This document shows positions 51,054 to 58,899 of a stretch of 64,000 nucleotides of DNA, in pieces. The position numbers and the translations under genes were made by a program. The stretch is from NCBI GenBank assembly GCA_947566075.1, contig CANOIM010000006.1, forward strand, positions 1-64,000, in the 5' to 3' direction. Each line of letters begins with the position of its first letter. The first letter of the stretch is position 1. A model generated the notes under the pieces. The model worked only from the letters and a program-made list of their open reading frames with translations, searched no databases and was not told the origin of the DNA. The stretch is from an uncultured Eggerthellaceae bacterium. Lineage in GTDB: Bacteria; Actinomycetota; Coriobacteriia; Coriobacteriales; Eggerthellaceae.

Positions 51054-52031
51054 TTGCTTCTCTCCCTCATCAGCCTCGTGCTCTTCGTGCTGTTCGTCGT
51101 CTTCATCCTATGGTGCATCGGCTCCTTCTGGGCTTGGCTCGGGCGCGGCAAGCAACTGCGCCATGCCGCGGAGAGCGACGTGGTCTCCCCTGCCACCCGC
51201 AAGATGATCCAGCAGATAGAGGCCGTATGGGCGGCTCAGAAGGCAGGAACGGGCAAACAAGGGCCGAAGGTCCGCCTGAACCGCGAACAGCTCCGTGAGG
51301 TGCACCGGGCCGAAAAGGAGGTGCGCAACGATTTTCTGGACCATCTGCACCTAGGGTGGTATCAGATCGTGATGATCTTCTTCATCGGGTCAGTGCTGGG
51401 TCTCGTGCTGGAAGAGGTTTGGATGTTCATCACCGCAGGCGTGACCGAAAGCCGCGTGGGGCTGGTATGGGGGCCGTTCAGCCCCCTCTACGGTGCAGGG
51501 GCCGTGCTGCTCACCCTGGTGACCTTCCAGCTCAGGAAGATGCATGCGAAGGGGATCGTGGTGTTCTTGGTTTCCATGGTGGTGGGCGGCCTGCTGGAAC
51601 AGATCACTGGCTGGTCCATGGAAACGTTCATGGGCGCGGTGTCTTGGGACTACATAGCCGGTGGCGTGCCCGGGGCCATCACCAAATGGGTGGCAGTGCC
51701 GTTCCTGATCTTCTGGGGTCTTCTGGGATACCTCTGGTACAGATTCATCATGCCGCCTTTGCTCTGCGGTCTTGGCGTGCCCACCACCAAGCGCAAGGTC
51801 ATCTTCGTCACGCTGCTCTCCATCTATCTGGTGCTGGATGTGTTCATGACCATCATGTGCTTCGACCGCCGGGCAGAGCGGGATGCGGGCATACCTCCTG
51901 CGAACGCCTTCGAGGAATGGGTGGATGAGAACTTCAGCAACGCCTTCATGTCCGAGCGCTTCCAGAACATGGTGATCCAGGGCACGGGAGACGCCTATGA
52001 CGCCATGACCGGCACCCAAAACAACGGCTGA
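51054..52031 (+). CDS. Putative ABC transporter permease (PF06541, CmpB-like) membrane protein
   Basis: A 325-residue membrane protein with an N-terminal helix, a charged cytoplasmic segment (about 35-95) and four or five further helices. The hallmark LVWGPFSPLYGAGAVLL and the VGGLLEQITGWSMETFM segment belong to the PF06541 family of putative ABC-type permeases of unknown function. There is no ATPase partner. The start is TTG 51054 with AGGAG seven bases upstream. It is divergent from the histidine kinase and followed by a DUF308 gene. Confidence 0.78.
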   Translation: MLLSLISLVLFVLFVVFILWCIGSFWAWLGRGKQLRHAAESDVVSPATRKMIQQIEAVWAAQKAGTGKQGPKVRLNREQLREVHRAEKEVRNDFLDHLHLGWYQIVMIFFIGSVLGLVLEEVWMFITAGVTESRVGLVWGPFSPLYGAGAVLLTLVTFQLRKMHAKGIVVFLVSMVVGGLLEQITGWSMETFMGAVSWDYIAGGVPGAITKWVAVPFLIFWGLLGYLWYRFIMPPLLCGLGVPTTKRKVIFVTLLSIYLVLDVFMTIMCFDRRAERDAGIPPANAFEEWVDENFSNAFMSERFQNMVIQGTGDAYDAMTGTQNNG

Positions 52032-52155
52032 GGAACGCTGCGTTTTCCATTCGCTTGTGCTTCAAAGAAGCAGCCGCACCCCTTGCCCCCTTCGAAGAGA
52101 ATAGGGCCAACAATGATCAAGGGCGCAGAGGCGCTGGCGAAAGGGGCGTGACATC

Positions 52156-52710
52156 ATGACCGCTGCAACGGGGATCCATCAGCATCAGAACTTTGAGAAG
52201 AAACGGGATTGGTCGTTGGTGATCAGCGGAGTGCTGGTCTTCCTCATGGGGCTGGTGGTCATGGTCTGGCCAGGGCTTTCCCTGGTGACCATCGCCATCA
52301 TGGCCGGGGTCATATTGATAGCTTCCGGCATTGGCGGCATCGTCTCCTACACCGGCCTCAAGGGCATCGTGCCGGGGGCAGGCTGGGTGCTGGCTAATGC
52401 CATCTGCGACCTGCTCTTGGGCATCCTCTTCGTCGTGTTCCCGGCCGCCACGGCTGCCATGCTGCCTTGGATGGCGGGCATCTTCGTGATCTGCTATAGC
52501 GTCTACGCCATCATCGCAGGCATTGCCATGCGCCAGGTGTTCTCTTCCTGGGGCCTCATGGTGGCAACGGGCATCATCGGATTGCTCTGCGGCATCATGT
52601 TCATGACAAACCCCGCGTTCTTCGTCGTCTTCTTGGGCATCTTCCTCATGATGCGTGGCGTCACCCTAGCCGTGGACGGCATCCTGTGCCCCAAGGACGC
52701 CTACCTGTAA
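52156..52710 (+). CDS. DUF308 (HdeD-like) membrane protein
   Basis: A small integral membrane protein of 184 residues with six hydrophobic segments in three pairs, the usual DUF308 plan. E. coli HdeD, of the same family, is linked to acid resistance; the role here is unknown. AAGGGG lies about nine bases before ATG 52156. A terminator follows at 52742. Confidence 0.85.
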   Translation: MTAATGIHQHQNFEKKRDWSLVISGVLVFLMGLVVMVWPGLSLVTIAIMAGVILIASGIGGIVSYTGLKGIVPGAGWVLANAICDLLLGILFVVFPAATAAMLPWMAGIFVICYSVYAIIAGIAMRQVFSSWGLMVATGIIGLLCGIMFMTNPAFFVVFLGIFLMMRGVTLAVDGILCPKDAYL

Positions 52711-52741
52711 GCCCCACTGCTTTCGTCCTCTCTCTCCTGGA

Positions 52742-52771
52742 CGGGCTGGCCCCTTGGCTGGCCCGCCTTTT
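52742..52771 (+). terminator. Rho-independent terminator after the DUF308 gene
   Basis: CGGGCTGGCC and GGCTGGCCCG form a ten-base stem with two G-T pairs and a CCTT loop, followed by CCTTTT. It lies 32 bases after the gene. Confidence 0.75.
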
Positions 52772-52820
52772 GCTATCAACGGGTACAATGCACCCCTAAA
52801 GGCAACCTAAGGAGATGCTG

Positions 52821-53312
52821 ATGACGAAGCCCTACCCCATGCAGATGGCCGAACGCGAGCTCCCTTTAGAAGGAGCGCTCAAGATCCTGGAAGACGGCGA
52901 ATACTGCGTGCTCTCCACGGTAGACCCCGACGGCACCCCCTACGGCACCCCTCTTTCCTATGTGATGCTAGAGGGGAAGCTCTATATCCATACGGGCGAG
53001 CGCGGAGGGCACAAGATAGATGACTGGAACCATGACCCGCGCGTCTGCGTGAGCGTGGCCATAGAAGTGGAACCCTGCTATGAGGAGACTTTCTTCACCA
53101 CCCGCTTCGCCTCCGTCATAGGCCAAGGGCGCATCTCCCACGTGGAAGATGCGGTCACCCTGCGCAAGGTGCTGGTGGCCTTGTGCATGAAGTATCTGCC
53201 CCAGTTCAAGGATGAGATAGGCGGGGCCATTGAACGGGAGATAGATGTGACCGGTGCCTGGTGCGTTGAATTCGATGAGATCCGCGGCAAGGCAGGCCGC
53301 CGCCTTTCCTAG
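52821..53312 (+). CDS. Pyridoxamine 5'-phosphate oxidase family flavoprotein (NimA-like)
   Basis: A split-barrel flavin-binding protein of about 163 residues. YCVLSTVDPDGTPYGTPLSY and LYIHTGERGGHKIDDW, with a conserved His in the GxKxD-type segment, match the group that includes nitroimidazole resistance proteins. The substrate is unknown. ATG 52821 is preferred because AAGGAG lies six bases upstream; ATG 52815 directly abuts that signal. An inverted repeat follows its stop. Confidence 0.85.
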   Translation: MTKPYPMQMAERELPLEGALKILEDGEYCVLSTVDPDGTPYGTPLSYVMLEGKLYIHTGERGGHKIDDWNHDPRVCVSVAIEVEPCYEETFFTTRFASVIGQGRISHVEDAVTLRKVLVALCMKYLPQFKDEIGGAIEREIDVTGAWCVEFDEIRGKAGRRLS

Positions 53313-53315
53313 CCC

Positions 53316-53419
53316 GGGACAACGGGGACGTAGGCTATTGTCCTGTTTTCCCAAAGAGGCTTGCCAGCTCAGTTGCCGCTATCGGAAAACAGGACAATAG
53401 CCTACGTCCCCGTTGTCCC
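53316..53419. repeat. About 100 bp inverted repeat, copy 2
   Basis: Perfect 36-base arms (53316-53351 and 53384-53419) begin GGGACAACGGGGACGTAGG as in copy 1. At one stem position copy 1 has C/G where this copy has T/A on both arms, so pairing is kept. The 32-base centre matches copy 1 in reverse orientation (CAACTGAGCTGGCAAGCCTC on the minus strand). It begins 3 bases after the oxidase gene. Confidence 0.92.
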
Positions 53420-53437
53420 GGACCCTGTTCACTCTTC

Positions 53438-53460
53438 TTGACACTGTGATACACTATAGC
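53438..53460 (+). promoter_or_regulatory. Promoter/operator-like region of the GntR locus
   Basis: TTGACA (53438-53443) is followed by GTGATACACTATAG. No -10 box sits at standard spacing, but TATAGC and the GTG-N3-CAC symmetry suggest a promoter with a GntR-type operator. Confidence 0.35.
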
Positions 53461-53506
53461 TGCCGCGGAGGACGCTTCGCGGCAGACGCAGAATGGAAGA
53501 GGCTCG

Positions 53507-53878
53507 TTGGACATACTCATATCGAATGCAAGCGCTCTGCCCATCTATGAGCAGATAGCCCAGTAGATCAAGGACGCCATCCTGAGCGGCACGCTGGAGG
53601 AGGGAACCTTGCTTCCCGGCATCCGCAGCCTGGCCAATGACCTGCATGTGAGCGTGATAACCACCAAGCGCGCCTACGCTGACCTAGAGGAAGCGGGCTT
53701 CGTGGAAAGCGTGCAGGGCAAGGGCACCTTCGTGACCGGCGGCAATCTTGAGATGCTTCGCGAAGAGCGACTCCGCTCCCTGGAAGGTCAGGTGGCCGCT
53801 GTCATAGCTGAAGCAAAGGCTGCCGCCGTCTCCAAGCAGGAGCTCCATGAGATGCTGGATCTGCTGATGGACGATTAG
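53507..53878 (+). pseudogene. GntR/YtrA-family regulator interrupted by an in-frame amber codon
   Basis: Read from TTG 53507 (GGAAGAGG upstream), the frame gives DILISNASALPIYEQIAQ, then TAG at 53564, then IKDAILSGTLEEG. It continues as a clean GntR winged helix (LPGIRSLANDLHVSVITTKRA, KGTFVTGG) and a helical tail to 53878. The stop replaces one codon of the first HTH helix, where Gln (CAG) is common. A restart at TTG 53609 would lack that helix. The gene precedes an ABC ATPase and permease, the usual YtrA-type arrangement. Either the repressor is lost, the stop is suppressed, or this is a sequencing error. Confidence 0.8.
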
Positions 53879-53896
53879 CGCTGGAAAGAGACCATC

Positions 53897-54772
53897 ATGG
53901 AACCTTTGATAGCAGCGGAAGGGCTCGTCAAACGCTATGACGGCTTCACGCTGGAAGAGGCCACGCTCATCGTTGAGCCAGGATATGTGGTGGGGCTCAT
54001 CGGCCCCAATGGTGCTGGCAAGACCACCCTGCTGAAGTGCATCCTGGGTCTGGTGAGGCCCGATGCAGGAGAGGTGCGCCTGTTCGGACGCCTGCTTGAT
54101 GATGCTGATGCGCCCGCGCTCAAAGAACGCATCGGCGTGGTGTTCGATACCTGCCCGTTCCTCCCTACCATGCGCGTACGAGACGTGGCGAAACTGGGGA
54201 AGGCGTCTTACTGCTGGTGGGATGAGGAACGGTTCACCGAGCTGTGCGTTCGGTTCGGGCTCGACCAGAAGAAGTACGTGAAGGGCCTCTCCCGCGGCAT
54301 GGGCATGAAGCTGCAGCTGGCCTTCGCCCTGGCCCACAACCCAGACGTGCTGGTACTGGATGAAGCCACTGCTGGTCTTGACCCTATGGCTCGGGATGAG
54401 GTACTGGATATCCTGCGCGCATTCATGGAAGACGAGGCCCATGGCATCTTGATGGCCACCCACATCACCACTGACCTAGAGAAGATCGCTGACGTGGTGG
54501 CCTGCATCAACGAGGGCCGCATCCTGTTCACCTGCCCGAAAGAGGCCATCTCTGACGAAGCAGGCATCGCTCATCTGCGCGCCGCAGAACTGGAAGCCCT
54601 GGCCGAAAGCGCCCTTGCGGGCACCGGCATCAAGGTGCAGCGCCGGACCTTGGGCACTGACGTGCTGGTACCTGACCGCGCCTCGTTCGCCCGCCTGTTC
54701 CCTCAGGTGGAAGTAGAGCGCGCCACCATAGAAGAGTACATGACCCTGACCTTGAAGGGGGAATCCCTATGA
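53897..54772 (+). CDS. ABC transporter ATP-binding protein (YtrB-like)
   Basis: The cytoplasmic ATPase of an ABC-2 type system, 291 residues. Walker A is GPNGAGKTT, the signature LSRGMGMKLQL (a degenerate LSGGQ), Walker B VLVLDEATAGLDP and the H-loop ATHITTDLE. The C-terminal 70 residues are an accessory domain as in Ytr-type ATPases. It is 18 bases after the broken GntR gene, and its stop overlaps the permease start (ATGA). Related loci respond to envelope stress or antibiotics. Confidence 0.92.
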   Translation: MEPLIAAEGLVKRYDGFTLEEATLIVEPGYVVGLIGPNGAGKTTLLKCILGLVRPDAGEVRLFGRLLDDADAPALKERIGVVFDTCPFLPTMRVRDVAKLGKASYCWWDEERFTELCVRFGLDQKKYVKGLSRGMGMKLQLAFALAHNPDVLVLDEATAGLDPMARDEVLDILRAFMEDEAHGILMATHITTDLEKIADVVACINEGRILFTCPKEAISDEAGIAHLRAAELEALAESALAGTGIKVQRRTLGTDVLVPDRASFARLFPQVEVERATIEEYMTLTLKGESL

Positions 54773-55464
54773 GAACCATGCTGCTGGCAGATCTGGTCAC
54801 CTCGCGGAACATGGCGCTCCAGCAGCTGGGCGTAGCCGCCATCGTCGGCGTTTTCGTCGCCGTGTTCGTCGAGCAACTGGTGACCACTGTGGCGTGCATC
54901 GCGGCCATGGTGCCCTTCATGTACCTCTTCACCATGTCAGCCTACGACGAGCAGAACGGCTGGGAGCGCTTCCGCTTGACGCTGCCCCTGACGCGACGGC
55001 AGGTTGCCCTGGGGCGCTACGCCTCTATGGCGCTGATGATGGTGGTCTCTCTCGCTGTTGCTGTGGCCGCGGGTGTCGTGGTAGGACTGGTGGCGGATGC
55101 GCTGCCCGCGGGCATCGCAAGCGAACATTTGCGGCTTTCTGACTGGGGTGTGACCACGCTGCTGCTCACCGGCGTGTTCGCCCAGGTGGTCATCCTGCTG
55201 GCCGCCGCGCTTTCGATGCCCTTCATCATGCGATGGGGCATGACCAAAGGCTCACGCCTTGTGCCCATCGTGCTGGTGGTCGCCCTGTCGCTAGGGTGCG
55301 GGTTCTTCGCCCCGAAGGCCGAGCAGCTGTTCCCTGCCGAAACCCTTTCGGGAGGCGTGGACATCCTGTACGGCCCGGTTGCACTCGTTGGTTGTGTGGC
55401 CGTAGTGCTCTATGTTGCCAGCGCCCTGGTTTCCGCTAGACTCTATGACAAACGCGAACTCTAG
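54769..55464 (+). CDS. ABC-2 type permease
   Basis: The membrane partner of the preceding ATPase, 231 residues with about six hydrophobic segments. The cytoplasmic loop MSAYDEQNGWERFRLTLPLTRRQVALGRY is typical of the PF13346-type ABC-2 permeases, where a SYDE-type motif precedes a TLP-P/L-TR segment. The substrate is unknown. It is translationally coupled to the ATPase. Confidence 0.88.
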   Translation: MRTMLLADLVTSRNMALQQLGVAAIVGVFVAVFVEQLVTTVACIAAMVPFMYLFTMSAYDEQNGWERFRLTLPLTRRQVALGRYASMALMMVVSLAVAVAAGVVVGLVADALPAGIASEHLRLSDWGVTTLLLTGVFAQVVILLAAALSMPFIMRWGMTKGSRLVPIVLVVALSLGCGFFAPKAEQLFPAETLSGGVDILYGPVALVGCVAVVLYVASALVSARLYDKREL

Positions 55465-55479
55465 GCGAAAGAAGGCCCC

Positions 55480-55956
55480 ATGGAACTCACGGTGAAGCCA
55501 TTCGATGAGCTGACCTTAGAGGAATATCATGAGCTGTTGATGCTCCGCTGCGCCGTCTTCGTAGTGGAGCAGCAAAGCCCCTACCAGGAAGTGGATGAGG
55601 CTGATAAAGCAGCGCTTCACCTCTGGTTGCGCGGCGATGATGGGAAGCTTGCCGCCTATGCTCGCGTGCTTCCCCCTGAGGTGACCCACCCCACTCATTC
55701 CATCGGCCGAGTGATCGCTGTTGAGCGGGGCACGGGCACGGGCAAGCGCATCATGGAAGAAGCCATCCGCGTAGCCCGGGATGAGATGGATGCGCAGGTC
55801 GTCACCATCGAAGCCCAGGTGCAGGCCCGCGGGTTCTATGAGAAGCTGGGGTTCGTTCAGTCCTCAGACGAATTCGATGACGCAGGCATCCCTCACATTG
55901 AGATGCGGCTCACCCTGGGACGGGACAACGGGGACGTAGCCTTTTGTCCCGTCTAG
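55480..55956 (+). CDS. GNAT family N-acetyltransferase (ElaA-like)
   Basis: A 158-residue acetyltransferase. ElaA-type features are FDELTLEEYHELLMLRCAVFVVEQ and the CoA-binding stretch around GRVIAVERGTGTGKRIMEE, with ARGFYEKLGF near the end. The last 13 residues (RDNGDVAFCPV and neighbours) are encoded by a fragment of the GGGACAACGGGG repeat and are not family-like. The stop overlaps the convergent hydrogenase gene by four bases (CTAG). Confidence 0.85.
   Translation: MELTVKPFDELTLEEYHELLMLRCAVFVVEQQSPYQEVDEADKAALHLWLRGDDGKLAAYARVLPPEVTHPTHSIGRVIAVERGTGTGKRIMEEAIRVARDEMDAQVVTIEAQVQARGFYEKLGFVQSSDEFDDAGIPHIEMRLTLGRDNGDVAFCPV
55922..55950. repeat. Truncated copy of the GGGACAACGGGG inverted repeat
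   Basis: GGGACAACGGGGACGTAG is joined through CCT to TTTGTCCC, so both outer ends of the 100 bp element are present and the middle is missing. It can still form a 7-8 bp hairpin. It lies inside the end of the GNAT gene and 2 bases before the shared CTAG stop. Confidence 0.8.
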
Positions 55957-57242
55957 TGCACGCTGCAGGAGAGGCAGGGGTCATAGGCCCGAACGAGCTT
56001 CTCCACCTCCAGGCGGATATCGTCAATAGACGCTCCCTCGTCCGTCAGCCCCTGGGCTAGCACGCGCATGTCAGCTTCCAGATTCGCGATGTTCTGAGAG
56101 GTGGGCGTGATGATGTTCGCCGCCAAGATCTTGCCCTCTTCATCCACCTGGAGCTCATGGAAGAGAGCACCCCGCGGCGCTTCGGTGAAGCCAACGCCCT
56201 TGCCTGCCTTCACCTGGAAACCAACGGGTTCAGTGGTGCCCTCGTAACCACCGCTGGCCAGCTTGCGACAGATGCCTGCACAACGCACCAGAGCATCCAC
56301 CACTTCTACCGCCTGGGCCACATTGTTGGCGAAGGGGTTGAACTCCGGTGGCCGGAGCCCCGCCTTCGCTGCCGCGAACCGAGCCGGTTCCGTGAGGTTG
56401 CCCCAAGAGGCATTCACCCGGGCCAGAGCGCTGGCCATGTAGGGCTGGCCCGTGGCGCGCTCTTTCGCCAGGAAGGCCGCCGAATGGCCCACGGGATATT
56501 CTTCCACATGATCCCGATACTCAGAAGCCCGGAACTCATCCCCGCTGCGCACGAAGAGCGCCCGGTCAGAGCCGATGACCGGATAGGCACCCTCCTCCAC
56601 CATGGCCAGCATGTCCCCCGCCGTTTCCAGGGGTGTGGCCTCGAAGCCGTTGAAGAGGTCAACGCTTTCCAGGGCGAAGTCAATGAGCCCTTCCAGCTCA
56701 TCCGCCAGTTGGAGATACTCATCAGGGGATATCTCAGAGGTGAAGCCTCCCACCACAGCCGTGATGGGGTGGATGGAGCGGCCTCCCACCTTCGTGCAGA
56801 GTTGGTTGCCCATGGCCTTGAGAGCAAGAGCTCCCTGGAAGGTGGCGGGATCTGCCTGTTCTAGGGGGAAGACGCTCTTATGCCCCAGGAAGTCCGGAGC
56901 GGCGAACACGAAGAGGTGCGTGGCGTGGTTCTGAAGGAATGACCCGTAGACCAAAAGCTCTCGCACGGCCCGGGTGCGTTCGGTCACCTGCACGCCGAAG
57001 ATGTCCTCCAAGGCAAGGATGTCTGTGAGCGTATGGCTGGCTGAGCAGATGCCGCAGACCCGCGAAGAGATGTAGGGGGCATCCTGGAACCGATGCCCTT
57101 GGACCATGGCCTCGAACAGACGGGCTGGCTCCGTCACAGAGAATTCGCATCGGGTCACCTGGCCGTCTGCTATCTCAAGATGGATATCCCCGTGGCCCTC
57201 TATCCGAGCCAGATGCTCTACGGAGATGCTCTTGCGGGTCAT
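55953..57242 (-). CDS. hydA: Group 3b-type NiFe hydrogenase large (alpha) subunit
   Basis: The catalytic subunit of a cytosolic, probably NAD(P)-linked hydrogenase. 429 residues. The nickel ligands are in SSRVCGICSASHT (L1) and DPCLSCSVH (L2). The gene stops right after the final His of L2, so the short C-terminal peptide normally clipped off during maturation is missing. It is the last gene of hydBGDA, with a four-base overlap with hydD. The maturation genes (hyp) are not in this window. Confidence 0.93.
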   Translation of the reverse strand: MTRKSISVEHLARIEGHGDIHLEIADGQVTRCEFSVTEPARLFEAMVQGHRFQDAPYISSRVCGICSASHTLTDILALEDIFGVQVTERTRAVRELLVYGSFLQNHATHLFVFAAPDFLGHKSVFPLEQADPATFQGALALKAMGNQLCTKVGGRSIHPITAVVGGFTSEISPDEYLQLADELEGLIDFALESVDLFNGFEATPLETAGDMLAMVEEGAYPVIGSDRALFVRSGDEFRASEYRDHVEEYPVGHSAAFLAKERATGQPYMASALARVNASWGNLTEPARFAAAKAGLRPPEFNPFANNVAQAVEVVDALVRCAGICRKLASGGYEGTTEPVGFQVKAGKGVGFTEAPRGALFHELQVDEEGKILAANIITPTSQNIANLEADMRVLAQGLTDEGASIDDIRLEVEKLVRAYDPCLSCSVH

Positions 57243-58000
57243 GCTCTCACCTCCGGTTGGTTGAAGATGCGCAGGGCGGAATCAAAGGCATCAACGCCAA
57301 CACCCGTCCGCTCCGCCACGCGTCGCGCTTGCTCTAGGTTCGCGTCAGGCGAGAGCCCCGCACATCCATTGCAAGGCCGCCCTAGGTTCGGGCACCGGGC
57401 CCCACAACCAGAGCGCGTCACCAACCCTAGGCAGAGCGTTTCGCGCCCATAGAAGCACCCGCGCTCATTGTTCTTGCACTGACCGCAGAGGGTGGAGCTA
57501 TGGCGGTAGGCATTGGAGCCATAGAGCGCGTGCTGCAAGACCTCCACGAAATCTTGAGGATCTATGGGGCAGCAGGGCACTTCGAAGTCAACTTCGATGA
57601 CATCCTTCACCGCCTTGGGAATGGCAGCCCCTTGAGCCACCACAGCGGGGATGGCGTCACCATAGACCATGGCCAGGTCAGCTGCGTGGTCTTCGGTGGA
57701 CATGCCCGGGATGCCTGCCGTGGCCGCGCAGGCGCCGATGGTGATGACAGCCGCCGCCCCTTCCCGCAGCTGGCGCACGGTGGCTTCCGCCTCTTCCGTG
57801 GTGACGGCCCCTTCGATGACCGCCACATCATATTCCTCAGGCATGGGATCAGAAGAAGTGAGCTGCCAATAGCGAAGGTCTATCTGACCTAGGACCTCCA
57901 TCAGATGCGCTTCAATGTTCGTGATGTTGATCTGACAGCCGAAGCAGCTGGCCAAGCCAGCGAACACCACGCGAGGTATGCGCTTCTCCTCTGCCATCAC
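57239..58000 (-). CDS. hydD: Group 3b-type NiFe hydrogenase small (delta) subunit
   Basis: An electron-transfer subunit of 253 residues with the proximal cluster cysteines in GLASCFGCQINITNIE and GACAATAGIP. The further Fe-S ligands are in LCGQCKNNERGC and GCGARCPNLGRPCNGCAGL. It belongs to the 20 kDa NADH dehydrogenase/small hydrogenase family. It has no Tat signal, consistent with a cytosolic enzyme. It overlaps hydG and hydA by four bases each. Confidence 0.92.
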   Translation of the reverse strand: MMAEEKRIPRVVFAGLASCFGCQINITNIEAHLMEVLGQIDLRYWQLTSSDPMPEEYDVAVIEGAVTTEEAEATVRQLREGAAAVITIGACAATAGIPGMSTEDHAADLAMVYGDAIPAVVAQGAAIPKAVKDVIEVDFEVPCCPIDPQDFVEVLQHALYGSNAYRHSSTLCGQCKNNERGCFYGRETLCLGLVTRSGCGARCPNLGRPCNGCAGLSPDANLEQARRVAERTGVGVDAFDSALRIFNQPEVRA

Positions 58001-58899
58001 ATGCTCCCCTGGATATTCTTCGCTTCCCAGTAGTTGAAAACGGGGCCGTCAATACAGCAATACTGATGGCCTATCTGGCAATGGCCGCACTTGCCCATGC
58101 CGCACTTCATGTGCCGCTCGAAGCTCATATAGATGTGGTCGTAGCTGATGCCCTTCTTGCGCATCTCCTCTACCACGAACCGGTACATCACCGGCGGCCC
58201 ACACACAGCGCCATAGGTATTATGCGCGTCCACGTCCAGGTGAGCGAAGGGCGCGGTCACCAAGCCCACTTCGCCATCCCAGGTATCATCCGGCACGTCC
58301 ACCGTGAGGATGAGGTTGAAGTCCTTGCGATGGCGCCACATCTCGAACTGGTCACGGAACATGACCTCAGAGGGGTTCTTGGACCCATAGATGATGGTCA
58401 CGTTGCCGAATTCTGAGCGCTCATCATGGATGTTGTTGATGAGCGAACGCAAGGGCGCAATGCCCAACCCTCCGGCCACCAGCAGGATGTCATGGCCTTT
58501 CATGTCCTCATAGGGAAAGGGGCGCCCGTAGGGCCCGCGGATGCCCACCACATCTCCGCATTGCATCTGATGGAGACGCTGGGTGAATTCACCCGCCCGG
58601 CGCACGCAGAGCTCAATGAAGCCGCCTTTGGAGGGAGAGCTGGAGATGGAGATAGGAGCCTCCCCCACCCCGAAGATGGATACCTCTACGAATTGACCGG
58701 GTTCATGATGGAAGGCATTGCGGATGCGCTCATCTATGAGGCGGAATTCGAAGAGCTTCTCGGTTTCCGTGAGGGGTGTGATGGAGGTGATCCGTGCAGG
58801 CCATGGCCGGTAGGGGTTCGCCATCATGAGCTGATTGCCCGCGGTCACCACCGTATCATCAGTCAGGGGTGCCACATGGACTGACTGCACATCAGGCAT
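57997..58899 (-). CDS. hydG: Group 3b-type hydrogenase gamma subunit, FAD/NAD(P)-binding
   Basis: The diaphorase-type subunit that exchanges electrons with NAD(P)H. 300 residues. The FAD-binding part holds GQFVEVSIFG and ISISSSPSKGG, the NAD(P) site lies at LLVAGGLGIAPLRSLI, and a C-terminal 2Fe-2S cluster at KCGMGKCGHCQIG with a further cysteine in QYCC. NADH versus NADPH preference cannot be read from sequence. It sits between hydB and hydD, with overlaps on both sides. Confidence 0.92.
   Translation of the reverse strand: MPDVQSVHVAPLTDDTVVTAGNQLMMANPYRPWPARITSITPLTETEKLFEFRLIDERIRNAFHHEPGQFVEVSIFGVGEAPISISSSPSKGGFIELCVRRAGEFTQRLHQMQCGDVVGIRGPYGRPFPYEDMKGHDILLVAGGLGIAPLRSLINNIHDERSEFGNVTIIYGSKNPSEVMFRDQFEMWRHRKDFNLILTVDVPDDTWDGEVGLVTAPFAHLDVDAHNTYGAVCGPPVMYRFVVEEMRKKGISYDHIYMSFERHMKCGMGKCGHCQIGHQYCCIDGPVFNYWEAKNIQGSM

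Noticed and set aside
53564..53566. Read-through amber codon as pyrrolysine
   Set aside because: No pyl genes are visible, regulators of this family do not use pyrrolysine, and Gln is the usual residue there.
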